Assembly (NCBI GenBank): GCA_036402075.1
Contig: DASWTP010000066.1
Location: 10,609 to 74,608, forward strand
DNA length: 64,000 nucleotides
Origin: Chryseosolibacter sp036402075
GTDB taxonomy: Bacteria; Bacteroidota; Bacteroidia; Cytophagales; Cyclobacteriaceae
Direction: 5' to 3'
Below, in pieces: positions 26,101-34,419 of this stretch (within the stretch, counting starts at the first letter, position 1; each line of letters opens with the position of its first letter). Under the pieces are notes generated by a model that made no database searches, was not told where the DNA came from, and saw only the letters and a list, made by a program, of their open reading frames with translations. Made by a program: the position numbers and the translations under genes.

Positions 26101-26240
26101 TGCGTGCCGTGTATAACGAACTGGTTGGAAAGATTGACACGCAGTTGAATTTATTAAACTCAATCTTCAACGAACGGATCCCAGCGTTTAACAAAGTCAT
26201 CAAGGAAAAGAGCATCGATGCAGTGACCTTCAGCGAGTGA
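23124..26240 (+). CDS. Exported BNR/Asp-box beta-propeller protein (sortilin/VPS10-like)
   Basis: 1038 residues with a signal peptide (MRSSLFLFILMLMSASGIAQ). At least eight Asp-box or BNR-type turns run through the chain: TTDAGNTW, SQDAGKTW, SMDGGQTW, STDGGDTW, SDDAGKTW, SKDGGKTF, TRDGGKKW and TKDYGKTW. This builds one or two large beta-propellers like those of sortilin/VPS10 and xyloglucanase-type glycosidases. The opening WRNIGPFRGGRSAAV is typical of a widespread Bacteroidota family often annotated as glycosyl hydrolase. The last 250 residues are a beta domain then helices (KGKDEMKDVLDLAKAINNDM). Catalytic residues cannot be assigned, so an enzymatic role is not certain. No T9SS tail is seen. 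Confidence 0.9.
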   Translation: MRSSLFLFILMLMSASGIAQKKNTSSPPSIDAKLYNGMEWRNIGPFRGGRSAAVTGVPGKPNLYYFGSVGGGVWRTTDAGNTWENISDGFFGGSIGSISVSQWDNNVIYVGGGEVTVRGNVSYGYGMWKSQDAGKTWKSVGLKDSRHIVRISIHPKNPDLVYAAVLGDLFKSSEERGVYRSMDGGQTWKRILFANADAGAVDLCMDPNNPRILFASTWRIRRTPYSLESGGAGSALWKSTDGGDTWEDLSKNEGLPKGIWGIVGVSVSAVNSNRIYSIIENENGGVYRSDDAGKTWRKMNDDRNLRQRAWYYSRIYADTKEEDIVYVMNVSYHKSKDGGKTFQAMEANHGDHHDLWIAPEDNQRQIIADDGGGQVTFDGGANWSTYENQPTAQFYRVITDNHFPYRIYGAQQDNSTVRILHRTDGSAITTKDWEDTAGGESGHLAVDPTDEDVVYGGSYDGYLTRKNHRTGEERSINPWPDNPMGSGAEGAKYRFQWNFPIFFSPHDPKKVYAASQHLHASTNGGEKWELISPDLTTNDTSKMKSSGGPITKDNTSVEYYCTIFAAAESPYEKDVILAGSDDGILSLTRDGGKKWEKITPPMMPQWSMINSVEFDPFVKGGAYIAATRYKLGDYKPYMYKTKDYGKTWTAITNGIDPGHFTRVVRADPKRQGILYAGTESGMYISFDDGASWRTFQLNLPVVPITDLTIKNDNLIAATQGRSFWIIDDLTPLHQLGENVSAASPFLFRPMPSYRMPGAQRRTPSKTEGQNHPGGVMIHFFLPDTTKTKASLEFFETNGTLIKKFSTKPDKKAKEQEMKIKPGLNRFVWDMRYADAEGFEGLIMWAARLTGPKAIPGKYKAKLIVNDKPYETDFEIIKDPRTSGTPEDMKAQFDFLIQVRDKLSETNKAIKKIRTARDQINRVTEPMKGKDEMKDVLDLAKAINNDMKKIEETLYQTKNRSGQDPLNFPIRLNNKLAALAGEADGSDYKPTEQVRAVYNELVGKIDTQLNLLNSIFNERIPAFNKVIKEKSIDAVTFSE

Positions 26241-26545
26241 TTGATTTTTTTTACATCTCATAAGAGGGAATCGAAAAACGGTTCCCTTTTTATTTTTTCG
26301 GCTTTTTAGAAAACGGTTCGAATACCTTACATCGTCAATTTGATACCTGCGGCAGGTGTTTGGCTCAACGGGAACCATATGCGCACAACGACTTGATCGT
26401 CATGCAGTTTTCTTTCCTCAAATGAGTGTATTCATACGCGGGGCCCACGGGAAATACCCACATTTGATGATTGTTGCAATGGCCTGGCCATGCGTATCAT
26501 TACACTTGAAATACTCCTGATTCATTAACCTAATACCTGGAAGAC
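26241..26545 (+). other. Intergenic region with terminator and short palindromes
   Basis: The gap holds the BNR gene terminator, a perfect dyad ACCTGC-G-GCAGGT at 26345-26357 and another ATGGCC-T-GGCCAT at 26479-26491. A near match to the -7 element (TACACTTG) lies about 40 bases before ATG 26546. Nothing else is recognised. Confidence 0.5.
26263..26290 (+). terminator. Intrinsic terminator after the BNR gene
   Basis: AGGGAA pairs with TTCCCT, extended by an inner CG/CG pair, with an A-rich loop, followed by a T run (TTTTTATTTTTT). Confidence 0.8.
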
Positions 26546-28513
26546 ATGAAAAAACATGTACTATTTGTTGGCTTTTTATTTCTAACGTGCACCGTATGGG
26601 CACAAAACAAAACGTTGGGCGTTGGTGTAGCCACACCAAATTCGAACGCAGCCCTTCACGTTGAATCACCTACCGGAAACCAAGGTTTCATCCTACCTCG
26701 TCTTACAACTGCCCAGCGCACGGCCACCGGCTTCACCAGCGTGCTCGGAGCCGGAGACAATGGCTTGATGGTGTATGATACAAACCTCAAAACGATCTAT
26801 ATCTGGGATGGAGCGATGTGGAAAACCAGCGCGCAGGTTGCAGGCGGACCAAAGCTGACGTATCCTTATGTGGATACCATCGCTACAGCACCCAACAACT
26901 CAAACCTGATGAGACTGCTGTACGCAGGCTCTGCAACAGAAAATGTTGGTGTTGCCCATTTCGAAAACCTGAATCCGAACAACGGCTTTTCAGCAATCTT
27001 CGGAAGAACGAATAGCGCTACGAATGGCGTTGCAGACTTCGTTGTCAACAACACCTCGAATAACAATGACGCGCTTGGCGTTACAACGAATGGTCTGGGC
27101 ACCGCTGCGAGATTTAACGTCAACAATGCGTCAAACCAATCTGCAGCCCTGCATGTAAGTACTAACGGTACCGTTGGCGCGACTGCAGTAAACTCTGCTG
27201 CAATACTTGCGGAAACAACTTCCGCGTTTTCCGCGATCACTGCGCTCATTCCAACCAGCGCAGCGCAAAGCAATGCGATAAGCGGAATTACAAAGTCAAG
27301 CGATCCGGGAAGCTGGGCAGGATATTTTTCAGCCGAAACAGGAACTGCAGTTTATGGCACTACAAACAGTAACGTTGGAGGAGCATTAGCACCTGTTGGC
27401 GTTTATGGAGAAGCAAGGGGAACAGGTTCGGTTGGTGGAGCATTCTGGGTTCAAAATGCTTCAAATAACTTTCCAGCACTGTATTCAAATACGATCGGAA
27501 TCGGTCCTTCGCTTTCAGCCAATATCAATAATGGCTCAAACGCCTCACCTGCTGTGGTTGCCCGGACAAACGGCACAGGTGCGGCAGGTGTTTTCGAACA
27601 AACCAATACGGGCGTTTTTGCTCCTGCACTGCAGGGACGCACCGATGGATTGGGCGCGGCCATTGCTGGAACTGCAACAGCAAACTCAACAAATGCGAAC
27701 GCAGCTGAATTTGTTGTCGCGAATGCTGCGAACCCTCGCAATGCCGTGAGAGCAGAGACCGTGGGTACGGGTATCGCTGGACATTTCATTAACAACAACG
27801 GGGCAAACAACAGCCCGGCTCTCCTTGGAACAACCAATGGTGGTGGCGCAGCAATTCAGGCCGAGACATCTTCAGGTTTCACAGCGCTCTGGGCAAGACG
27901 AATGGGTTCATCAAACGGTAACGCGGGTGTTTTCGATATTTCCAGCGCGACCAACACTTACCCTGCACTACAGGCAAACACGATTGGAACCGGTGCCGCA
28001 GGTAATTTTCAGATCAACAATGCTTCCAGCAACGCGCCTGCGCTTTATGCTCAGACAAACGGTCCCGGATCAGGAATCTCTGCAGACAACACAAGCACTG
28101 GTGATGCCATTGCGGCTATCAAATCTGGACCGAGCGGAAGCGCTGGCAATTTCCAGATCAACAACGGAAGCAACAATGCGTCTGCGCTTTTCGCCATGAC
28201 TACTGCCGGCAACGGTTCTTCTATCGGAGCAATCAACAGTGGAAACGGAAACGCGCTCGCGATCTTCAGCGGTGGTGTAAGACTTTCAGTCGCGTCAATT
28301 TCGACAAGCCCGATCACAACTCGTGCGGTCGCCTACCTGATCACTGCAGGTGCAACTACCTTTACCTTTGACGGAACGGTAACGATGAACGAAGGAGACA
28401 CCTTCTACTTCTTCAACAGCACGGGTAGCAACGTAACTGTGGCTGGTGCTACGGTAACCGCGGGCACTGGAAGAACCTTCATTTACATGGGTGGCGCGCT
28501 AAGAGCGTTCTAA
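26546..28513 (+). CDS. Repetitive fibre-like exported protein
   Basis: 655 residues with a signal peptide (MKKHVLFVGFLFLTCTVWAQ). Residues about 20-95 form a head of a type common in Bacteroidota structural surface proteins (NAALHVESPTGNQGFILPRL, then GDNGLMVYDTNLKTIYIWDG). The bulk, about 110-590, is built of imperfect repeats of roughly 25-30 residues with core words NNASN..PAL.A.TNG.G.AG.F, poor in charge and rich in Ala, Asn, Gly, Ser and Thr. Such regular chains often form beta-solenoid or trimeric fibres. A compact beta end follows (TMNEGDTFYFFNSTGSNVTV). It is probably a surface fibre or tail-fibre-like adhesin and lies 27 bases before the T9SS cargo gene. Confidence 0.8.
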   Translation: MKKHVLFVGFLFLTCTVWAQNKTLGVGVATPNSNAALHVESPTGNQGFILPRLTTAQRTATGFTSVLGAGDNGLMVYDTNLKTIYIWDGAMWKTSAQVAGGPKLTYPYVDTIATAPNNSNLMRLLYAGSATENVGVAHFENLNPNNGFSAIFGRTNSATNGVADFVVNNTSNNNDALGVTTNGLGTAARFNVNNASNQSAALHVSTNGTVGATAVNSAAILAETTSAFSAITALIPTSAAQSNAISGITKSSDPGSWAGYFSAETGTAVYGTTNSNVGGALAPVGVYGEARGTGSVGGAFWVQNASNNFPALYSNTIGIGPSLSANINNGSNASPAVVARTNGTGAAGVFEQTNTGVFAPALQGRTDGLGAAIAGTATANSTNANAAEFVVANAANPRNAVRAETVGTGIAGHFINNNGANNSPALLGTTNGGGAAIQAETSSGFTALWARRMGSSNGNAGVFDISSATNTYPALQANTIGTGAAGNFQINNASSNAPALYAQTNGPGSGISADNTSTGDAIAAIKSGPSGSAGNFQINNGSNNASALFAMTTAGNGSSIGAINSGNGNALAIFSGGVRLSVASISTSPITTRAVAYLITAGATTFTFDGTVTMNEGDTFYFFNSTGSNVTVAGATVTAGTGRTFIYMGGALRAF

Positions 28514-28540
28514 TTCCAACGCTTACCTTAAAAAGTACAT

Positions 28541-30961
28541 ATGAAAAAACTTACGGTCATAACAACGATGCTAATGCTTTTAGCAGCTGGTGTCAAGGCC
28601 CAGTTCATAACGAACGATGGAATTGCCATCCGGAACTCAGCGCTGCTCACGACCAATGGCGAATGGCAGAATGCACCCGGCACGAACATCGTCAACAATG
28701 GCATCATAAGAACCAGTGAGGCATTCACTAATAGCGGAACTCTTGATGCCACCAGCACCGGTGGATTCGTACTAAACTTCAGCTCGGATAAAAACTTTCT
28801 GCCGGGAGGGTCATCGATGGGTTTCCTTACAAAAGATGGAGCAGGTACGGCAATCGTTATGTCAACAGTCGCAGTTAAAGACAGCCTTTTGCTGAAAAAC
28901 GGACTGATCCAAATGTCAAACGCTACTGACACGCTGGCCGTGCGCGCTGGCGCGCTCGTTGCTGCATCCACCAATTCGTATGTGGAGGGAATGGTGGCAC
29001 GTGCCGGAACTGGAAATCTGTTTTTCCCGATCGGGCGCGGCTCGGAGTACCTTCCACTCACAATCCACAAAGCGTCTGCAAAGAAACTTACCGCCTGGGT
29101 TACATTAGCCCCTCCGGCCTATACCGCAGGACCTGGCGTTGATGCGTTAATTGCGTTCCCGTACGCATGGAAAGTGATTGAACAAACCAATGCGGATACC
29201 GCAGCGTATATCGAAGTGAATTATTCGAGCTCCCTGCCAGTGGTTGCTAATCCGATCATTGTGCGCGAGATTCCCGGCCAGCAGTTTGCCAGCATGGGCG
29301 CCCGCCTCATTGTAAATAACGCAGGGCGTGTCACGGTGAGAAGCTACTCGCGCGGAACGAAGGGATTGTTCACCGTGGGCCGTGGCTTCCCAAGCGATTT
29401 CAAAACAGACTCGCTCGCCCTTGTTGCTCTCTACAACGCAACCGGAGGAACGCGTACTCCCGCGCAAGGTGGCTGGACAACGAAAACGAACTGGCTCTCC
29501 GGGGAGGTCGACACCTGGTTTGGAGTCACTGTTACCGGGCAAAGCATTACGGCAATTAACCTCTCGAACAATAAACTATCGGGTGAGGTGCCCGATCAGC
29601 TTGTTGATATCCTATCGCTGCAAAATGTAAACCTCTCCGCAAATGCCTTGACCGAAATTCCGGTCTTCACGGAGAATCCGGAAATCCAGGCGCTGAATGT
29701 ATCGAACAACAAACTCACCTTCGAGTCGCTTGAACCGAACGCTGGCGTGCCTGGGCTCAGCTACATGACGCAGGCAGACTTTGGCACAGCGAGAGATGAG
29801 TCGGTTGCGGTAGGCAGTGCAGTTTCCTTCGAAGCTAATGCAGGCGGATCGGGAAGTGTTTATCAATGGAAACGGAATGGAGTGGCAGTGCCAGGGGCGA
29901 ACGCCCCCATTTACAACGTGTCGGCTATTGGCAAGAGTACCATGGGTGAATATGTTGCTGAAGTAACAAACCCCTCGCTGCCCGGATTGGTGCTGAAGTC
30001 GGCACCATTGAAAACTCTTGCCCATGCGGATGTGAAAGGAAAGCTTCTGCTTTCAGAAACCGAACCCGCTACGGCCGGAACGATGCTCCTGTACAAAGTG
30101 CAGAATACAAAATTTGAAGTTACCGATACAGTCTTCCTTGCTGCAGATGGCAGTTATTCGTTTGAAAAGGTTATTCTCGATGACTATCAGATCAGGGGAT
30201 TTGCAGACACACTCGTCCATGCCCGCGCTTTGCCCACCTATTACAAAAGCACCATTTTCTGGGAAGAAGCGGATACGCTCTTCCTTGAAAACAATACCAA
30301 CAACCTGAACATCCTTTCCGCGCTCGAGCCTCTCCCACCATCAGGGCGCGGGGTGATCACCGGAACGTTTGAAGAGGATGTGCCGGACGGACAGGGCGGT
30401 AGAACAAAACTTCCAAAGCCTGTTCGCCAGGCTGGTGTAAGCGCGAGACGTGTGCAAGGAAGTGGCCGTGGTCAGGAGGAAGTGCTCGTGCTTGTGGCCT
30501 ACGTGTTCACGGATGAGAACGGTCAATTCACACTACCCAACCTCGCTCCCGGAACCTATCGGCTAAACATTCAATACCCGGGCTACCCGATGGACCCTTC
30601 TTCTGACATCACGCTGGTGATTGGTGAAGGACTGCAATCCCAGGTTACGGTTGACGCAAAAGTGCAGGACGGAAAAATCAACGTCAAGAAGCGCGTAATC
30701 ACTGACCTGTATGATGCGGAGAAGTTCCATGTCCGACTATATCCAAACCCGGCAATCGACTACATCAACTTGTACTTTGATGAGGAGGTGAAAGGCCGCA
30801 CAGTGGAGGTGACATCCATCAACGGAAAGCGAATGGTAGACCAGCTCGCGGAAGGCAAAGAAGCCAGCGTGAACGTTCAACCACTAAACCGTGGCATTTA
30901 TTTCCTTCGCGTTAAGCAGCAAGGAATCGCAGTGAAGACACTAAAAGTAGTTCTCGAATAA
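28541..30961 (+). CDS. T9SS-sorted multidomain surface protein
   Basis: 806 residues with a signal peptide (MKKLTVITTMLMLLAAGVKAQ). After an N-terminal beta region there is a short leucine-rich stretch at about 325-395 (TGQSITAINLSNNKLSGEVP, then LQNVNLSANALTEIP). An Ig-like domain follows at about 415-490 (VSFEANAGGSGSVYQWKRNG), and a carboxypeptidase-regulatory-like beta domain at about 640-700 (ENGQFTLPNLAPGTYRLNIQ). The last 75 residues are a type A T9SS sorting domain: FHVRLYPNPAIDYINLYFDE, SINGKRM, LNRGIYFLRVKQQG. The protein should cross the outer membrane by type IX secretion and be attached to the surface. A 4- or 10-base gap separates it from the lipoprotein gene that follows. Confidence 0.92.
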   Translation: MKKLTVITTMLMLLAAGVKAQFITNDGIAIRNSALLTTNGEWQNAPGTNIVNNGIIRTSEAFTNSGTLDATSTGGFVLNFSSDKNFLPGGSSMGFLTKDGAGTAIVMSTVAVKDSLLLKNGLIQMSNATDTLAVRAGALVAASTNSYVEGMVARAGTGNLFFPIGRGSEYLPLTIHKASAKKLTAWVTLAPPAYTAGPGVDALIAFPYAWKVIEQTNADTAAYIEVNYSSSLPVVANPIIVREIPGQQFASMGARLIVNNAGRVTVRSYSRGTKGLFTVGRGFPSDFKTDSLALVALYNATGGTRTPAQGGWTTKTNWLSGEVDTWFGVTVTGQSITAINLSNNKLSGEVPDQLVDILSLQNVNLSANALTEIPVFTENPEIQALNVSNNKLTFESLEPNAGVPGLSYMTQADFGTARDESVAVGSAVSFEANAGGSGSVYQWKRNGVAVPGANAPIYNVSAIGKSTMGEYVAEVTNPSLPGLVLKSAPLKTLAHADVKGKLLLSETEPATAGTMLLYKVQNTKFEVTDTVFLAADGSYSFEKVILDDYQIRGFADTLVHARALPTYYKSTIFWEEADTLFLENNTNNLNILSALEPLPPSGRGVITGTFEEDVPDGQGGRTKLPKPVRQAGVSARRVQGSGRGQEEVLVLVAYVFTDENGQFTLPNLAPGTYRLNIQYPGYPMDPSSDITLVIGEGLQSQVTVDAKVQDGKINVKKRVITDLYDAEKFHVRLYPNPAIDYINLYFDEEVKGRTVEVTSINGKRMVDQLAEGKEASVNVQPLNRGIYFLRVKQQGIAVKTLKVVLE

Positions 30962-30965
30962 TTTG

Positions 30966-31439
30966 ATGAGTATGAAAAAACCGACAATACTGATTTCGCG
31001 CCTGTGCCTGGTGATAACCCTGGCCGCGTTGGGATTCCTAGTGAGCTGTAAGCCGGATGAGCCTACACTTACGCCTGAGCAGAAAGTAACGAAGATCCTG
31101 ACAGAGAATGGCGGAACCTGGACGCTGCCATCGGTGGCGGGAGTCACCGTTGATGGTCTTGATGTAACCCAGGACCTCTTCGCTGGATTTTCAATCACAT
31201 TCGGGGAAGGAACATTGACCACCACGGGCACAACGCCTGTGTGGCTCAGACAGGATACCTGGTCCTTTAAGGACGAGTCTGCTACCGTGATCATCCGTGG
31301 ACAGGATAACAAAGAGATTACAATCTCCGAAATCACAGACAATCAACTCGTACTCACGCTCGAATGGGAGTATGACACCTTCGAAGGCGGCCGTGCCAAA
31401 TCGATTAAGGGCACGCACCAGTTCACGATGGAAAAGTAA
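30966..31439 (+). CDS. Small lipoprotein paired with T9SS cargo, copy A
   Basis: About 157 residues (ATG 30966 or 30972). Lipoprotein signal LCLVITLAALGFLVSC with Cys as lipidation site, then a short linker and a beta-rich domain: GGTWTLPSVAGVTVDGLDVT, FSITFGEGTLTTTGTTPVWL, TWSFKDESATVIIRG, LVLTLEWEYDTFEGGRAKSI. It is clearly homologous to the lipoprotein at 46612-47061: W, PVW, F.D, EW and GR.KS..GT..F line up. Both genes directly follow a T9SS cargo gene. No known family is assigned; the fold may be lipocalin-like. It probably acts with the upstream cargo, an inference from gene order. Confidence 0.82.
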   Translation: MSMKKPTILISRLCLVITLAALGFLVSCKPDEPTLTPEQKVTKILTENGGTWTLPSVAGVTVDGLDVTQDLFAGFSITFGEGTLTTTGTTPVWLRQDTWSFKDESATVIIRGQDNKEITISEITDNQLVLTLEWEYDTFEGGRAKSIKGTHQFTMEK

Positions 31440-31462
31440 AAAAATCATCGACTCAAGATCAG

Positions 31463-31503
31463 GTCCAAGCCGGTGCGATAACTGCCCCGGTTTGGACTTT
31501 TTT
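31463..31503 (+). terminator. Intrinsic terminator after the lipoprotein gene
   Basis: GTCCAAGCCGG pairs with CCGGTTTGGAC (one G-U pair), followed by TTTTTT. Confidence 0.9.
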
Positions 31504-31525
31504 ATTCCCATCCTCTGCCTGCAGA

Positions 31526-34108
31526 TTACCGGCAATTGCAGTTATAGAATTTTTTCAACGTCAGATCTTCAAGAAGCAGGTGATTCATAAACCTGCCCTC
31601 CTTCCATATTCCACACCATTGGTGGTTACCAAGCAAGGAATATTGTGAGATCAGGTATTTGATAAATTCATGCCTGTCTTTGTATACATCGAGTTGAAGC
31701 GTGATGTACAGCTTGCGTGCCTCCGGGTCGAGATCACGATGATCAGCCACGGGCTTCAACAGGTTTCTTGCTGTTTCAAGCTCGTCAAATGCTGAATAAA
31801 AGAAAGCAAGCTTGGTCCGCTCGTCCATTGTCAGCTTGTTGTCATCGGGGTGATACAACGCCTTGATCCGTGAAACATGCTGAAAGATTTCTTTCGGCAA
31901 TATAGGCCCATACAACGTGTTGATCATTGAGGTTGTATAAAACCGCTGCATTGAATCGATGACCACCTGAGGAATATTTTGAGTTCGCGCAAGGGAGAGA
32001 AACCGCGGAAATTCCTTTAAAGCGTAATAGGCACTCATGTCATCGCGCTCTCCACGCCTGCATGAAATACGTTTCAACTTGCGAAGTAAGAATTCTGATT
32101 TGCGGTATGCAGTGCACGAAAATTTGGTTGTATCCAGCATTGATGATAATTGGTTCACACCAAAATAATTCCTGTAGATCAAGGCGAGGTTGTTGTACAC
32201 GAGCTGACTCCGCAGCCTCCCAGGAAAATACTTTGTTTCCCGAAATGTGCGTAATTGGTGATAGAATAGCTGGTCGCTGATATTACCCCGTACTGTGTAG
32301 TTAAACGTAAGGTTATGATACCGAAAGACCGGATATCGCTCATCATAAACAATCGGCAGGGTGTCACTTTTGCGATTCGAAATAATTTCTCCGTACGCCC
32401 TCAGCTGGGCATCTTCGAGGCCTGACACTTCAGAGGCTGGATTGTCAGCACTTGCCTCAAAGGATTGTCTTTTATTGTAGTAAGCCTCTAATGCACTCAA
32501 AGATGGCAGGGCGATTAGGCTATCACGCCTGACTTGCATTTTGAAAAGCGTGAATCGCTGTTCGTCCAGGAGACGCGAAATAACACTGTCGTTTGTGTGT
32601 GTATTCACATAACGTCTAAGTTCCCTTTTATCAAGTTTCGACAGGTGCGATAACTTGTGTGCTTCAATTTGTCTCTGGAAAAGTTGCCATTGCTCCTTGC
32701 TGGAAAGCGTGGGCACAACCGTGACAGTATCGAGGAAGGGTTTGACCACCGCCATAAACGTATTTGCGCGTTGCCGTGCGAGCTCCTGGTTTGCCAGCAT
32801 CTCACCTTCTATACTGGCAAACGCATAGGCATCAATCTTCACAACTTTTCCCCTGATCGTGTTTAAATCGTTCACCAATTTCCAGCTGGTCGTGCTGTCG
32901 ATGTCGATTTCCCCGGCCGGATAGAAAACTTTCACGGTAAGCGTATCTGTCCTCGTCTGCTTGAAGAATTTTTCTTTCCGGTCACTAACGATGAAACTGT
33001 TCCTAAATGGCAGCTCCGGCAACGGTGCAAACAAAAGGTCAGATGGGAGGCCCATTGGCGTTGTGTAGGTCACCAGCCTCTTTTTATGGACGAGAAAAAT
33101 ATTTGCGCCAGACCCAGCCCCGATCGGGTATATAAACTTCTTCTCACGCTTGTAGATCCTTACGATCCGAAGGTCGAGAAATACTTTGCGCGGACTTGCT
33201 CTTCTGCTATAGCGAAGCAATTGACGTCTATAGACAGGCCGATCGAGTTCACCATTTAATGCATGGAGGCCGTTGCGCCTGTTGCGCACCCGATCAAATT
33301 CCACTGCGCCACTATCGAATTGAGCTAACGGTACCCATTCAACGGCTAGCCCCGCCCTCCTTCCTTTAAATGCTTTTTTTGCGACTTTATATGAACCAGT
33401 TAAGTGACCGTTGATACCTCTGAGCCTTAAGAAGGCCCTTATGGCACGCGTATTTTGTTTTGTTTGAGGATCCGTGTGCCTAAGCCCAAACGGAAGTTTC
33501 CGCTCGGGCGTACGTAGCAATTCGACTGAATGGTCCGGTTGATCATTACTCCCTGCAAATTCTGCAGCGTAACCAAAAACCTGCACTGCAACAACCCGTC
33601 TGCTTTGCGGGTCATAGGCCAGCGCTAAGGCTGAGGTATTGAAGGCTTTTTGAAGAAGATTCCTATAATGCAGCGGGGAAGCTTTCCAGAGTTGGGCCAG
33701 TGCTGTTGCTGTTGCCGAATACGAGTACGTACTTAACTTCTTTCCTTTGCTGGTCATTTCTACACCAAGGGTCACAGAAGCCAGATTCTCTCCGACCTGG
33801 CCATATACAAATCCACCATGCAACTTTACCCGCATGGATGGTGTAGCTCGTTCACGGCTCCTCTGCTCGTGTGATAGCTTCCCTTCGTGAATGAGATACA
33901 CGGCATGATCTATTGCGGCTCGATACAAGACATCATCCCAGGCAAGCAAAGCCGTTTTTCGGTTTGCCCTAAGCATATTAACAGCATCAAATGTTCGTCT
34001 TTCCAGCAATCGCAGGTCCGGATTCTTCGGGTCGAGGTCGCGGTTGATTTGCGCGCAGGCGGGATAGCCCGCTGCAATCAGAAACAAAATCAACGTTAAC
34101 CTGAGCAT
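31526..34108 (-). CDS. CAP-domain protein with OmpA-like segment
   Basis: 860 residues with a signal peptide (MLRLTLILFLIAAGYPACAQ). Residues about 30-180 form a CAP/SCP domain: FDAVNMLRANRKTALLAWDD, IDHAVYLIHEGKLSHEQ, GGFVYGQVGENLAS and LAQLWKASPLHYRNLLQKAF, in line with the family's HN..R, LSH, GEN and W..SP.H motifs. A middle part of unknown type follows. Near 415-450 the stretch KIDAYAFASIEGEMLANQEL ARQRA resembles the peptidoglycan-binding part of OmpA proteins (GY.D..G....N..LS..RA). The C-terminal 350 residues look helical and are not recognised. CAP proteins have varied extracellular roles, so function is open. Confidence 0.78.
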   Translation of the reverse strand: MLRLTLILFLIAAGYPACAQINRDLDPKNPDLRLLERRTFDAVNMLRANRKTALLAWDDVLYRAAIDHAVYLIHEGKLSHEQRSRERATPSMRVKLHGGFVYGQVGENLASVTLGVEMTSKGKKLSTYSYSATATALAQLWKASPLHYRNLLQKAFNTSALALAYDPQSRRVVAVQVFGYAAEFAGSNDQPDHSVELLRTPERKLPFGLRHTDPQTKQNTRAIRAFLRLRGINGHLTGSYKVAKKAFKGRRAGLAVEWVPLAQFDSGAVEFDRVRNRRNGLHALNGELDRPVYRRQLLRYSRRASPRKVFLDLRIVRIYKREKKFIYPIGAGSGANIFLVHKKRLVTYTTPMGLPSDLLFAPLPELPFRNSFIVSDRKEKFFKQTRTDTLTVKVFYPAGEIDIDSTTSWKLVNDLNTIRGKVVKIDAYAFASIEGEMLANQELARQRANTFMAVVKPFLDTVTVVPTLSSKEQWQLFQRQIEAHKLSHLSKLDKRELRRYVNTHTNDSVISRLLDEQRFTLFKMQVRRDSLIALPSLSALEAYYNKRQSFEASADNPASEVSGLEDAQLRAYGEIISNRKSDTLPIVYDERYPVFRYHNLTFNYTVRGNISDQLFYHQLRTFRETKYFPGRLRSQLVYNNLALIYRNYFGVNQLSSMLDTTKFSCTAYRKSEFLLRKLKRISCRRGERDDMSAYYALKEFPRFLSLARTQNIPQVVIDSMQRFYTTSMINTLYGPILPKEIFQHVSRIKALYHPDDNKLTMDERTKLAFFYSAFDELETARNLLKPVADHRDLDPEARKLYITLQLDVYKDRHEFIKYLISQYSLLGNHQWCGIWKEGRFMNHLLLEDLTLKKFYNCNCR

Positions 34109-34215
34109 TTTTTACCTACGATGTTAACTGACACGGAATTCCATAACGACAAGAAAAATTCAAATTCAGCAATGCTCTGGCCAGCGCGAAACACAACTTA
34201 CATCTCGAAAATGTG

Positions 34216-34247
34216 CCAAAAGAAACGCCCCACATTGCTATGGGGCG
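34216..34247 (-). terminator. Intrinsic terminator after the PLDc_N gene
   Basis: On the minus strand CGCCCCA and TGGGGCG form a perfect 7-bp stem with an 8-base loop, followed by TTTCTTTT. It lies 5 bases past the stop at 34252. Confidence 0.85.
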
Positions 34248-34251
34248 CTAT

Positions 34252-34416
34252 TTACTTTTTACCTATAAAGTAGTACAGGATTGGCCCTAGCACGGGCAGG
34301 AATACCACGGCAATGATCCACAAGATCTTCTTCTCCGTGTCTTTATTGCTCTTCACAATGTCAATGATCACAATGATATCAATGACAAGTATTAGAAATG
34401 ATATCAGCCTTCCCAT
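34252..34416 (-). CDS. Tiny PLDc_N-type membrane protein
   Basis: 54 residues, two membrane helices: MGRLISFLILVIDIIVIIDI, then KDTEKKILWIIAVVFLPVLG and PILYYFIGKK. The pattern I..D..I......K..WI..V...P..G...YY..G.. is that of the phospholipase D N-terminal (PLDc_N) domain, often found alone as a tiny inner-membrane protein in Bacteroidota. The start is 3 bases after the OmpA lipoprotein stop and a strong terminator follows, so it is the second gene of that operon. Function unknown. Confidence comes from the motif, spacing and terminator. Confidence 0.85.
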   Translation of the reverse strand: MGRLISFLILVIDIIVIIDIVKSNKDTEKKILWIIAVVFLPVLGPILYYFIGKK

Positions 34417-34419
34417 AGG

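Noticed and set aside
27396..28199. Open frames of 117 and 124 codons in another frame of the fibre gene
   Set aside because: Out-of-frame shadows of the repetitive coding sequence.
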